A DNA stretch of 32,254 nucleotides. Source: an uncultured Acidimicrobiaceae bacterium. GTDB lineage: Bacteria; Actinomycetota; Acidimicrobiia; Acidimicrobiales; SZUA-35. Shown here one piece after another: positions 1 to 7,980 of this stretch (its first letter is position 1; every line of letters starts with the position of its first letter). The position numbers and the translations under genes are program-made. Where the stretch lies: positions 1 through 32,254 of the forward strand of contig CAMYLA010000041.1 in NCBI GenBank assembly GCA_947259095.1. The letters run 5' to 3'. The notes beneath the pieces were generated by a model, which did not search any database, was not told where the DNA came from, and saw only the letters and a program-made list of their open reading frames with translations.

Positions 1-701
1 CGCCACCGGACCCTGATCTCGTTCGACCGACCCTCGACCATCTCACCGGCCTCGTTGTGCTGATCTGGCGTCCGATAGCCGATCAACACCCAGTGCTCGA
101 CCGGCACCGGCACGAAGCCGACCGGCCGGAACGTCAACGAGTCGACCGCTCTGGCCAGCGCACTGTCGGGACGGCCACCCCGCTCGTTTCGGGCATGGAG
201 CCGCACCGCGTCGGCGATCGGCATACCGTTCCAGAACTCGAGTTGCACGCCGGGGGCGAAGTCCTCGTCGTCAATCAGATCCGGGATGGTCTTCGATATC
301 AGGAACCGGGGGGCGTCGGCAGGGCCGAACTGCTCGACCAGGAACGGGAGCCTGGCCACGATGCCGGTGGAGGCCGCCGGGCCGAGGTAGGTGGTGTGGG
401 CGTCGCGCAGGTCGGCCAGGATCCTGGCCACCTCGCCGTGGAACGCCTCCCCGTCCATCGATTCGGCCGTTGCGCGGTCCTTCAGCCGACGGAGCTGTTG
501 GACCGGGTCGATCCCGTACATGGCCCGCTTCAGCGGCAGGTGGACGTAGATCCCCTCGATCACCCTGACCAGTTCGTCGACGGTCCGTTTGGCATCGCCG
601 GGATCGAGATCGGTGGTGCCCTCGATCAGCCGTTCGAACCCGGGGCGGTCGATACCCCTGACCCGACTGTCCATCTCGCGGCGGGTTCTGGCCGACGTCA
701 T
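1..701 (-). CDS. S41 peptidase-like protein, N-terminal part (cut by window edge)
   Basis: An open frame starts at ATG 701 and runs off the left edge, giving about 233 residues with no stop. Around residue 118 it reads ILADLRDAHTTYLGP, the L-x-D-x-HT-x-Y signature found in the N-terminal region of S41 (C-terminal-processing/tricorn-type) serine peptidases. The catalytic Ser/Lys part would lie outside the window, so activity cannot be judged. No signal peptide or membrane segment is visible at the N-terminus, which suggests a cytoplasmic protein. The start codon overlaps the stop of the upstream amidohydrolase as ATGA (698-701), so the two are translationally coupled. It is the last visible gene of a minus-strand operon that begins at 4079. 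Family assignment is moderately sure; substrate unknown. Confidence 0.7.
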   Translation of the reverse strand, partial: MTSARTRREMDSRVRGIDRPGFERLIEGTTDLDPGDAKRTVDELVRVIEGIYVHLPLKRAMYGIDPVQQLRRLKDRATAESMDGEAFHGEVARILADLRDAHTTYLGPAASTGIVARLPFLVEQFGPADAPRFLISKTIPDLIDDEDFAPGVQLEFWNGMPIADAVRLHARNERGGRPDSALARAVDSLTFRPVGFVPVPVEHWVLIGYRTPDQHNEAGEMVEGRSNEIRVRW

Positions 702-2287
702 GACCACTCCCCGTCGTCGGCGAAGAGCTCGTCGATGTCATCCAGGACCCGGTCGTGCCAGCCCCGGGGCGACCGCAGGCTGGTGTGCCAGGCTCGATCG
801 TGGACGATCCCCGGGATCTCGGGGGCCTGGAACACGGTGCCGGGGGGAGGCGGGCCGGCCACACTGCCCGGGCCGCCTGGCATGTCGGATTCCAGGATCA
901 GCCGGGGGGCCGGGCCGTCGGGACCGTCATCGAAGTGGGCCGCCTCGGCGTTGAGCCCATCCTCGATGGCCTGCACCGGGTCGGCCTGGACCGCAGACAG
1001 CTCCTCCATGACGTTGGTCCAGGTCCACCGCCTGGCGGGGTCGTCCGGCCGCCGCAATGGCACGTGCTTCGAGCGGCCACCGAAGCGGACCGCGGTGGTC
1101 AGGCGCTCACCGGCCGAGCGCATCCTGGCCCGGTCCCCGTAGACGGCCCGACCATCGGCCACCACCAGCTCGATGTCGGACTCGCGGGCCAGGGCCAGAT
1201 TCTTCCAGGGGTCGTCGTGGCGCCTGGTGACAACGACCGCATCGGCCATGCGTCCCGGTTCGAACCGACCGGGACCCCGACCCCAGGCCCGCTCCAGCAG
1301 GTCGCCGGGGTTTGCGGTCACCATGTTGGCCAGGTCGAACGGTGTGATGCCGTCGAGGCCGGCCCGCTGAATCCAGCGGATCGCCACCTTCATCTCGCCG
1401 AGCAGGTTCTTGGTCCCCGAGGGCCCCCAGTCCGAACCGAGGCACACCGTGATGCCCTCGGCCATGGCCGACACCACGTCGGTGGTCTCGCCGTAGAGCC
1501 ATAGATTCGACAGCGGCGACCAGACGATGCCCCCCGGGGCCTGCTCCCCCGCCACCCTGGTTGCATGCAGGTTCCACTGCCGGAACTCCTCGGGGCCCAC
1601 CGCGCAACAGTGGATGGCGATGAGTCGGAACCGCAGGCAGCCGGCGGTGGCGGCCTCGTTGAACTCCCGGGCGACCAAGCTGTCCCGCTGGCCCTCGGAC
1701 AGGTGGTAGACGAGGGCCCGGTTCTCGTCGAGATGCTTACGGCGGTCGTCGAGCTCGGACGGTCCCAGATTGATCACCGACGTCCGGATGGCGTCGCGAT
1801 CGATGTCATCGTCGACCGAGCGGACGAACCGGTTGACCGGGGCTCCCTTGGCCGGCGGCCAGCCCTGGATGGTGGTGGTGCCACCGGCCAGGGCCCGCAC
1901 CTGAGCGTAGGCCAGCAACGCCTCGGGGGCGCCCTTCATGTAGGCGTAGGCGGGCCAGCTGACGTGCTCCTTGTACGACGGCGCACCGGGCCACAGGTCT
2001 CGGTGCAGCCACGGGCCCTTCGTCCTGGTCGGCTCGTCCCACATCGGGAGGGTGGCGAAGCCGAGATGGGAATGCAGGTCGGTCAGGCCGGGATAGATGT
2101 AGGCGTCGCCGACGTCGATCTGGACCACCCCATCTGGCGGATCGGCCCGCCGGGCCCGCACAGCTTCCACCACGGCCGGGCCCGACCCCTCGGGCCCGAA
2201 CCGGACCCGGCCGGTGAAGTGGGCCTCCGGGTCGTTTCGCTGCAAGGGGACGACCCGCCCCTGGAGCTCGAGCATCCGAGTTGTCAT
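698..2287 (-). CDS. Metal-dependent amidohydrolase with C-terminal extension
   Basis: A 529-residue protein of the amidohydrolase superfamily (TIM-barrel hydrolases of the imidazolonepropionase/ATZ-TRZ type). Visible ligands are the HxH motif at residues 72-74 (DLHSHLG), candidate metal or substrate histidines at 195 (YHLSEG) and 226 (AIHCC), a WSPLSNLWLYG segment near 256-266, and the catalytic Asp at 286 in LGSDWGPSGTKN. The catalytic set looks complete. After the barrel and small beta domain (to about residue 395) there is an unusual tail of about 130 residues, rich in Pro, Gly and Asp, that I do not recognise. ATG 2287 is preceded by GAGGAG at a suitable distance. Only one base separates it from the UDG-like gene upstream, and it overlaps the S41-like gene downstream by 4 bp. 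Hydrolysis of a cyclic amide or amino-substituted ring is expected from the family; the substrate is unknown. Confidence 0.85.
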   Translation of the reverse strand: MTTRMLELQGRVVPLQRNDPEAHFTGRVRFGPEGSGPAVVEAVRARRADPPDGVVQIDVGDAYIYPGLTDLHSHLGFATLPMWDEPTRTKGPWLHRDLWPGAPSYKEHVSWPAYAYMKGAPEALLAYAQVRALAGGTTTIQGWPPAKGAPVNRFVRSVDDDIDRDAIRTSVINLGPSELDDRRKHLDENRALVYHLSEGQRDSLVAREFNEAATAGCLRFRLIAIHCCAVGPEEFRQWNLHATRVAGEQAPGGIVWSPLSNLWLYGETTDVVSAMAEGITVCLGSDWGPSGTKNLLGEMKVAIRWIQRAGLDGITPFDLANMVTANPGDLLERAWGRGPGRFEPGRMADAVVVTRRHDDPWKNLALARESDIELVVADGRAVYGDRARMRSAGERLTTAVRFGGRSKHVPLRRPDDPARRWTWTNVMEELSAVQADPVQAIEDGLNAEAAHFDDGPDGPAPRLILESDMPGGPGSVAGPPPPGTVFQAPEIPGIVHDRAWHTSLRSPRGWHDRVLDDIDELFADDGEWS

Positions 2288-2288
2288 G

Positions 2289-4079
2289 TCATGCTCCTCG
2301 TAGTTCGTCGGCGGCCTGCTGCTCCGACGGCGACAGCGGGCTTGGATCGAGGTCGTCGGCCCAGTCCGGCATCACGTATTTGTAGTACTCGTAGCTGAAC
2401 GACGCCCCCCGTTTCGGCTGCAGGGCCCGATCGCCGCTCGTCCCCTGCCACCGGAGGGTGCCGAAGGGCAGGTCCCGGCGGGGAATCTGCAGCCGTTCGC
2501 CGTCGTAGGTGAACGGTGGTGTCTGGTCGTCGCGCTGGTAGGTCAGACCGGCCAGGAGGCCCAGTCCGGCCCGCCAGTCGGCAAGGACCCCGGTCTGGTT
2601 GTTGGCCCTGATGGCCACCGACGGGAGGCCGTCGGGATTGACGTGGGGGGCCAACCTCTGGGCCATGGGCCCGGCGAACACCAGGACCTGAGGTTCGGCG
2701 CGGCCCACCGCTTCGGCGTGGAGGGCCCGGACCTCGGCCGAGTCGACCGCGGCGGCCACGTCGGCTACATCGTCGGCCATGGTGTCGACCGGCAGCACCC
2801 GGAGGATCCCGTAGGAGGTGGTCACCCCTGCTGCGGCGAGGAACGCCTGGAGGTGCTGGCCTCCTGCGCCGGTGAGGGCCCGGGTGGTGAACAGGTCGTC
2901 GTGTGACTGCTGGTCGGCCAACACCAGGATGCTCGGACGGTCCAAGCGGCCCCGGTAGATCGGTCCGGTGCCAAGCGACGGGTTGTAGCCGAGCCCGAAC
3001 GAGTTGAAATCGGGCCAGGGGAACGACGGGTCGCCGCCCTGCAGCAATCGGGCAAAACGCGACCCGGGGCCCTTGTCGTAGTGCCGCTTCGACTTTGGTG
3101 GCTCGTATGCCAGGTCGCCGGGGTCGGCCCGATAGCCGTCGTCGGTGCCGGAGGCGTCGCCCTCGTACCGGAGGCGGTGACCCTTGTTACGGTACTTGCC
3201 ACCTTCTGCGAACAACTGGATCGATTGCTGGCTGTCCTTGCGATTGGACGAGGTCGCTCCCCGACCGAGCCGCCACGGCGATCCGTATGGGAAGTCGCGG
3301 AACGGGATCGGATCCGACGAGTAGGTGTACGCCGCGGCCGGTTGCCGGGCCCCGTCGTCGTCGACCGGCAGCCAGCCCGGTTCGACGCCAGACCATGCTT
3401 CGATCTGCTCGATGGCGGCGACGAACGACGCCTTGATCCTGGTCACGGCCCCACCCTTCCCGGCGCCACCGGGATGCAGCACCCCGACCAACCGCAACCC
3501 GGGCCGGATCACCGACGCATCGGCTTCGTGCAGGGCCCCGGGGTCGGCCGTCCCACCGTGGGACTCGACCCACGAAGCAATGGATTCCTTGGCCGCCAAC
3601 CCGACAGCAACGACCAGTTGGAGGTCGTTGCGGGCCACCACGTAGTCGAACAACTCCTCGCGGTGTTTCCTCACCGGCGAGTCCGGATGCTGGGCGATGA
3701 GCCGGTTGTCGCCGTCGTACTGGCCGAAGATCGGATAGACGAAGGTGTTCATGAACAGGTAGGACCGGGTGATGCCCAGATGGTTGAGCAGGTTCTGCAT
3801 GCGACCGCCGGTGCCGCCGGTGAACGACCGGTGGGACAACGATTCGTCCTGCGCTCCCTCCTGGCCGACGATCAGTACCTTGACCTGATTGTCACCGAGG
3901 CGGCCCCGATAGAACATCGGACCGAAGTGCCACCGGAACTCCTCCCTGCCGGTGACCGCCTTGCCGAAGGCCCGGTAGTTTGGCGCCTCGGCGAACAGTC
4001 GGGGCCACTTGCGGTTCCGGGGCGGCCCCGGGTCGAATTCCCACGGTGACCCACGTTCCTCCCAGTACGGGCTCGACAT
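2289..4079 (-). CDS. Tandem uracil-DNA-glycosylase-like protein (two modules, cysteine-free)
   Basis: 596 residues from ATG 4079, chosen because GGAGGGGG sits 7 bases upstream; an in-frame ATG at 4130 lacks this. Module 1 (about 57-290) has the order of blocks seen in family-4-like uracil-DNA glycosylases: VLIVGQEGAQDE (69-79) where GEAPG normally stands, SFTGGTGGRMQNLL (85-98) like the PFVGRAG helix, GITRSYLFMNTF (102-113), VVAVGLAAKESI (156-167) and VLHPGG (200-205) in place of the HPS motif. Module 2 (about 374-545) repeats the architecture but lacks the GxxPG-like and HP motifs. Both modules begin with YRGRL (58-62, 375-379) and end with IPxRDxP(Y/F)G (258-266, 532-540), so they arose by duplication. 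There is no cysteine, so it cannot carry the 4Fe-4S cluster of classical family 4/5 enzymes. First gene of the operon with the amidohydrolase. It may recognise a modified base or nucleotide rather than excise uracil; this is inference. Confidence 0.7.
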   Translation of the reverse strand: MSSPYWEERGSPWEFDPGPPRNRKWPRLFAEAPNYRAFGKAVTGREEFRWHFGPMFYRGRLGDNQVKVLIVGQEGAQDESLSHRSFTGGTGGRMQNLLNHLGITRSYLFMNTFVYPIFGQYDGDNRLIAQHPDSPVRKHREELFDYVVARNDLQLVVAVGLAAKESIASWVESHGGTADPGALHEADASVIRPGLRLVGVLHPGGAGKGGAVTRIKASFVAAIEQIEAWSGVEPGWLPVDDDGARQPAAAYTYSSDPIPFRDFPYGSPWRLGRGATSSNRKDSQQSIQLFAEGGKYRNKGHRLRYEGDASGTDDGYRADPGDLAYEPPKSKRHYDKGPGSRFARLLQGGDPSFPWPDFNSFGLGYNPSLGTGPIYRGRLDRPSILVLADQQSHDDLFTTRALTGAGGQHLQAFLAAAGVTTSYGILRVLPVDTMADDVADVAAAVDSAEVRALHAEAVGRAEPQVLVFAGPMAQRLAPHVNPDGLPSVAIRANNQTGVLADWRAGLGLLAGLTYQRDDQTPPFTYDGERLQIPRRDLPFGTLRWQGTSGDRALQPKRGASFSYEYYKYVMPDWADDLDPSPLSPSEQQAADELRGA

Positions 4080-4216
4080 CGTTGTTCCCCCTCCGGTTCG
4101 GCGTCGACGGCACGCTACCGATGAGAGCACAGTCGGCGTGCGGTGATACCGAATGGGCGGGATTATTCTGCCGTCCCTTTCCTCCCGGTGGACCGACTGT
4201 GCTCAACTGCAAGCCC

Positions 4217-5101
4217 ATGGGAGCAAGAGAGAACCTCACGACCACCGGCGTGTGGTCATTCACCGAACGGATGTCGGCCGGCGAGGCGGCCGAGGCGGCG
4301 GCGAGGGTGGAGTCCCTCGGCTACTCGACGTTGTGGCTGCCGGAGACGACCGGGCGGGATCCCTTCGCCCACATCGCCCACCTGATGCACAGCACATCGA
4401 CGATGATGTTCGCCACCGGTATCGCCAACATCTTCCACCGCCACCCCGGGGTCATGAAACAGGCCGCCCACACGCTGGCCGAACAGAGCGGGGGCCGGTT
4501 CGTGCTGGGCATCGGCGTCAGCCATGCCCCATTGGTGGCCGGGCTCCGGCGACTGGACTACTCCAAGCCGCTGACCCAGATGCGCCAGTACCTGGATGCA
4601 ATGAAGCAGTCGCCGGTGACCGTTCCCGAACCGCCGGAGGAACCCCTGGTCCTGCTGGCTGCACTGGGACCGAAGATGTTGAAGCTCTCAGCCGAGGAGG
4701 CCGACGGGGCCCACCCCTACTGGACGACCCCGGAGCACACCGAGCAGGCCCGCGCCGCAATGGGGCCCGATGCGCTGTTGTGCGTCGAACAGAAGGTGGT
4801 GCTGACCACCGATGCCGAGGCCGCCCGTTCGGCCGGGGCGACCCAGGTGGAGCGGTACGCCTCGCTGCCGAACTACCGGAACAACTGGCTGCGGCTGGGC
4901 TTCACCGATCACCAGATCGACGATCGGGAGCCGGCCTTCATCGATGCGGTGGTTGCCTGGGGTGACGAGGATCGTCTTCGTGAGCGGGTCGACGCCCACT
5001 ATCGAGCGGGGGCCGACCATGTCTGTATCCAACCCGTCTCACCGCAGGGGCCGGCCCAGTTCGACTGGGATGTGATCGAACGGTTGGCCCCCAACGGCTG
5101 A
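4217..5101 (+). CDS. LLM-class F420-dependent oxidoreductase
   Basis: 294 residues from ATG 4217. The frame stays open upstream into the divergent gene, but conserved sequence begins at MGARENLTTTGVWSF, which fits this start despite a weak ribosome site. Family features are TTGVWSF near the N-terminus, AARVESLGYSTLWLPET, GRDPFAHIAHL, FATGIANIFHRHPGVM, the GRFVLGIGVSHAPLV strand-loop, and LLAALGPKMLKLSAEEADG. Together these match bacterial-luciferase-like TIM-barrel enzymes that use coenzyme F420 in actinobacteria (the MSMEG_4141-type subgroup is the closest I recognise). It would transfer hydride between F420 and an unknown substrate in the cytoplasm. It is transcribed divergently from the UDG-like operon with a 137-bp intergenic region. 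Cofactor assignment comes from the family, not from a diagnostic residue. Confidence 0.85.
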   Translation: MGARENLTTTGVWSFTERMSAGEAAEAAARVESLGYSTLWLPETTGRDPFAHIAHLMHSTSTMMFATGIANIFHRHPGVMKQAAHTLAEQSGGRFVLGIGVSHAPLVAGLRRLDYSKPLTQMRQYLDAMKQSPVTVPEPPEEPLVLLAALGPKMLKLSAEEADGAHPYWTTPEHTEQARAAMGPDALLCVEQKVVLTTDAEAARSAGATQVERYASLPNYRNNWLRLGFTDHQIDDREPAFIDAVVAWGDEDRLRERVDAHYRAGADHVCIQPVSPQGPAQFDWDVIERLAPNG

Positions 5102-5483
5102 CGGCGGGGCCGCCATTGCTCGCCGGGTCGGGGCCAAGCAGCCGATTTCTGACCGAAAATAGTCAGCCTTGGAAGTTTTTGACTTCTCGTCCACGGAGCA
5201 GAACATCCCCAATTCAGGGGGATTTGAGCCAGTCCGGGCCGGACGCGTCGGTGGCGCAACGCCGCCCACCCTTGCCGCACGGTGGCGTTGATGTCAGTAT
5301 GACAAAAGGCGGCGCGTAGCGGTTCGACGTTCAGTCACCAACGCCGGACCCAAGCTGCACTCCGCCGCGGCGGTGCGGGACCCTAGGAGTCGCCCCTCCT
5401 AGGGTCCCCTCCATCCTCAATACAATCCGGCCCGGCGGCCTTTGTAAATAGCGATGCGCCAAATCGTGACCTCGCCCTCTCGT
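5102..5483. other. Intergenic region between convergent genes; no gene seen
   Basis: 382 bases between two convergent genes. Short frames exist on both strands but lack ribosome sites and recognisable protein features. The region is less GC-rich than the genes around it. It holds a small GAAGT-TTTTG-ACTTC hairpin (5172-5186) and the long inverted repeat listed separately at 5377-5408. I see no RNA gene I can name here. Confidence 0.6.
5377..5408. terminator. Perfect 13-bp inverted repeat, probable bidirectional terminator
   Basis: GGGACCCTAGGAG (5377-5389), a 6-base spacer TCGCCC, then the exact complement CTCCTAGGGTCCC (5396-5408). It lies between the ends of the LLM gene (+) and the HTH regulator (-), where a bidirectional terminator would be expected. 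There is no run of T after either arm, so it is not a canonical intrinsic terminator. Each arm contains the rare CCTAGG. A protein-binding site is the alternative. Confidence 0.55.
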
Positions 5484-6788
5484 TCACCGGCGGTGATGTT
5501 CGCTTGCGTGTCGCACCGCGTCGAACAGCACCTCCTGGTAGGTGGAAAGCGCTTGCTGGGTTGTGTCGATGCTGTCCGGCGTCCAGCCGTGGTTGATCGG
5601 CATGGCCCCGACCCGCCGGCCGACGCCGGTCGTCCAATGAATATCGGTATCGGCCACGATTCGCAGCGGCACCAGGGCCGCATGGTTGATGACCAGCAGC
5701 GGCAGGCGGCCGTTGATCAGCCGGCGCCATTTCCCCCAGTGCAACTCGGCCACCGGCCTCGGTCCCAGGTTGTCCCTGGCGGCGGTGAAGGTGATCCACA
5801 CCGGCGCGTTCCAGTACGGCGGGATCTGCACCGCAGCGCTCCCATGGCCGGAGGCGATCTCGGCCAGGGCCAGATAGCCGTTTGCTCCCAGCACGTGGTC
5901 GAGGGCCACCGGCAGGAGCGGATCGTGGGGGTCTCCGACATTGGCTTCGAACCGCCGGAGGGTGTCCTTGCCGGCCCTCGTCGTGGTCATGACGGCCAGA
6001 CGATGCGAAGTCTCGGCCAGCGACAACCGCCTGGCCTCCCGCAGCCTGGTGTACTTGGAGCGCTCCTCGGCCTCGTCGACCCCTTCGTTGAGCTCCGGCC
6101 AGGATCCGGGCAGCGCCGGTGCAGGCTGCCGGGACCGCTCCGAACCCGGCCGATCGAGCCGTTCGATCAGCGTCTCGACCGGTTTCAGATCCTGGGCGCT
6201 GAGACTGGAGATCTGGGGTGGCCGCTCCTGCCCGAACCTCGCCACCAGGTTGGTCGAAAGGAGTTCGGTGAAGTCGCCGTTGGCCGAGCTCGGCATCACC
6301 ATGTCGAGTGCGTCGACCACCGGCGCCCCCTCCACATGATCCGGGATGTCACCGCGGCCGAAATCGATCCAGCCCGGCTCCGACAACTGGACCACGACCG
6401 GCGATTCCTCGATCGACACCCCCACCGTCACCAGCAGCCCGTTGTCGCCGAGGTCGAGTTCACCCTCGAACCGGTACATCCCCCACTCGGCCTCGACCAC
6501 CAGCCGAGGTGAGGGGCTCCGGATCCACATCCAGACCGGCGTCGATTCCCCCCGAAAGGTGTTGCTCCAGATCCGCCGTTGCTGCAAACCGACCGGGGTC
6601 CCGAAGCTCCAGAGCCAGCCGGCCAGCACGCCATCGGCGCCCAACACCTCGTCGATGCGCTCGGCGTCGATCGACGCCATCCGGGAACCTGTCTCCCAAT
6701 TGGTGACTGCGGTCCTCGCCACCCCGAGTCGGTCCGCCACCTCCCGCTGCGACACGTCGGCGATCTCGGTTCGCCACCACCGGAGCAT
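5484..6788 (-). CDS. Internally duplicated XRE-type HTH regulator with two beta-rich sensor modules
   Basis: 434 residues from ATG 6788, which follows GGAGAG directly. The frame is open upstream to 7028, but that stretch is AT-richer and not protein-like. Two modules of like order are visible. The first has an XRE-like helix-turn-helix (about 12-50: VSQREVADRLGVARTAVTNWE), then IDEVLGADGVLAGWLW, then a beta-rich segment beginning PVWMWI and containing VVEAEWGMYRF and LLVTVGV. The second has HTH-like RLSLAETSHRLAVMTT and DTLRRFEANVG, then LDHVLGANGYLALAE, then PVWITF, VAELHWGKWRR and LLVINHA. The repeated VLGA(D/N)G and PVW motifs show an ancient duplication. The second HTH is less canonical. 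It probably works as a DNA-binding regulator with two sensor or ligand domains of unknown specificity. The sensor family is not one I recognise. Confidence 0.7.
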   Translation of the reverse strand: MLRWWRTEIADVSQREVADRLGVARTAVTNWETGSRMASIDAERIDEVLGADGVLAGWLWSFGTPVGLQQRRIWSNTFRGESTPVWMWIRSPSPRLVVEAEWGMYRFEGELDLGDNGLLVTVGVSIEESPVVVQLSEPGWIDFGRGDIPDHVEGAPVVDALDMVMPSSANGDFTELLSTNLVARFGQERPPQISSLSAQDLKPVETLIERLDRPGSERSRQPAPALPGSWPELNEGVDEAEERSKYTRLREARRLSLAETSHRLAVMTTTRAGKDTLRRFEANVGDPHDPLLPVALDHVLGANGYLALAEIASGHGSAAVQIPPYWNAPVWITFTAARDNLGPRPVAELHWGKWRRLINGRLPLLVINHAALVPLRIVADTDIHWTTGVGRRVGAMPINHGWTPDSIDTTQQALSTYQEVLFDAVRHASEHHRR

Positions 6789-7053
6789 CTCTCCACGCGA
6801 CTGCCATCGAACCACGAGTAGCAACCTAATCGACGCGGCGAAGGTTTTCGACTCAAATCGGCCGCGCCGTCGCAACACTTCTGTGGCAAAGAGCCGCTGG
6901 AACAGGACGCCATTCGAGCTCGTTGCTTGTCTATATTTGTCGAAGGAGAGTCGGAAGTCGGTGCGAGGTCGATGCTCCTCCCGGCCGCCTGCCGGGGCGG
7001 ATCCATCTTTCGATGGATTGACCACCATCGGGTCGGATTCGTACGGTCACCCC

Positions 7054-7362
7054 ATGGCAAAACTGGCTTTGATCATCACGTCGACCGCCGTGCCCGGCAA
7101 GCGGGAAGACATCCACCGGCTCTACCGGGAGCAGTTGGCTCCCCGGGCCGAGGCGGACGATGCGCAGGAGGTTGTCGTCTGGTGCGACGACCATGGCGAC
7201 GAGGACACCTTCCACCTGTTCGAGATCTATCGAACCGAGGCTGCGTTTCGGGACAACGCCGCCTCGCCGTTCTTCGCCGACTACATGGCGACGGCCGGGC
7301 CCCTGCTGGCCGCCAAGCCAGAGGTACGGATGGCCAAACCGCGATGGTCGACCGGGATCTAG
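7054..7362 (+). CDS. Antibiotic biosynthesis monooxygenase-fold (ABM) protein
   Basis: 102 residues from ATG 7054, where typical ABM sequence begins. Features of the dimeric alpha-beta fold are LALIITSTAVPGKREDIHRLYREQLAPRAE, the central VVVWCDDHGDEDTFHLFEIYRTEAAFRDNAASPFF, and a final helix with MATAGPLLAAKPEVRMAKPRW. Proteins of this size act as small quinol-type monooxygenases or heme/ligand-binding dimers, and their substrate cannot be told from sequence. It is divergent from the HTH regulator at 5484-6788 across 265 bp containing an A/T-rich stretch (TATATT at 6932-6937). Control by that regulator is possible but unproven. Confidence 0.65.
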   Translation: MAKLALIITSTAVPGKREDIHRLYREQLAPRAEADDAQEVVVWCDDHGDEDTFHLFEIYRTEAAFRDNAASPFFADYMATAGPLLAAKPEVRMAKPRWSTGI

Positions 7363-7419
7363 TTATCGTCTTGCCCCTGCCACCGGGCGCCGCACCGCCC
7401 GGCCGGCGGCAGACCTCGC

Positions 7420-7803
7420 TCAACCCGACGGTCGATCGACCCCGCCGTACCAGGTTGCGATCAACCGGGCTCGTGAGTCCATGCCGGTCGCTTCGAGGAT
7501 CGCATGGACATGGTCCTTGACCGTGCCCAGCGAGATCGACAGCGTCCCGGCGATCTGGCGGTTCGACGAGCCGGTGACGATGAGGTCGGCGACCTCACGC
7601 TGGCGAGGGGTCAGGCCATCGACCGCAACACCACATCGCGGTTCGAGGAACACCACCACCTCGTCCTCGGTTGTGTCGATCAACAGGTCCATTCCGGTTC
7701 GCTGCAGGGCGGCGATGTCATGAACGGCCAGTTCCCGAGGATGATGCCGCACCGAACGGACCACCGCTCGGATCGTCTGGTGAACCACAATATCGTTGAC
7801 CAT
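7420..7803 (-). CDS. LuxR-type HTH regulator without receiver domain
   Basis: 127 residues from ATG 7803, preceded by a GAGGACGGGG purine-rich stretch. The open frame continues upstream but there it reads through a hexanucleotide repeat, so the longer start is rejected. The C-terminal half is a complete LuxR/GerE helix-turn-helix: LTPRQREVADLIVTGSSNRQ, then IAGTLSISLGTVKDHVHAIL. The N-terminal 65 residues (VNDIVVHQTIRAVVRSVRHH and onward) have no phospho-acceptor pocket and match no sensor I recognise. It is a stand-alone DNA-binding regulator, probably controlling the divergent NTF2-like gene through the repeats at 7851-7909. Confidence 0.75.
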   Translation of the reverse strand: MVNDIVVHQTIRAVVRSVRHHPRELAVHDIAALQRTGMDLLIDTTEDEVVVFLEPRCGVAVDGLTPRQREVADLIVTGSSNRQIAGTLSISLGTVKDHVHAILEATGMDSRARLIATWYGGVDRPSG

Positions 7804-7850
7804 GTGCTGCCCCGTCCTCGACTCCAGCAACCGTAGCGGCCGCCCACGCC

Positions 7851-7909
7851 ACAACGACAACGACAACGACAACGACCCGAGCGGAGTGAAACGAGGGCAG
7901 TGAAACGAG
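7851..7909. repeat. Hexanucleotide tract and 11-bp direct repeat in a divergent promoter
   Basis: Two adjacent repeats lie between the LuxR-type gene and the NTF2-like gene. At 7851-7876 the unit ACAACG is repeated a little over four times. At 7885-7895 and 7899-7909 the sequence AGTGAAACGAG occurs twice with a 14-bp period. The second pair has the spacing of a direct-repeat operator, and the hexamer could vary promoter spacing by slippage. Function is inference. Confidence 0.6.
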
Positions 7910-7980
7910 CAGACAACAACCGGAACGGACCTCCAGGGCAACAACGCGGCGGACGAGCCGAGGCCGATGGTCTGAGGACG

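Noticed and set aside
57..1142. 361-codon plus-strand frame at the left end
   Set aside because: Antisense to the S41-like and amidohydrolase genes, which have clear motifs; the reading has none.
6789..7028. N-terminal 80-codon extension of the duplicated HTH regulator
   Set aside because: The stretch is AT-richer, lacks folded-protein character, and ATG 6788 has its own GGAGAG site.
7851..7876. Short CRISPR-like array
   Set aside because: The units are 6 bp and contiguous with no spacers; it is a microsatellite.
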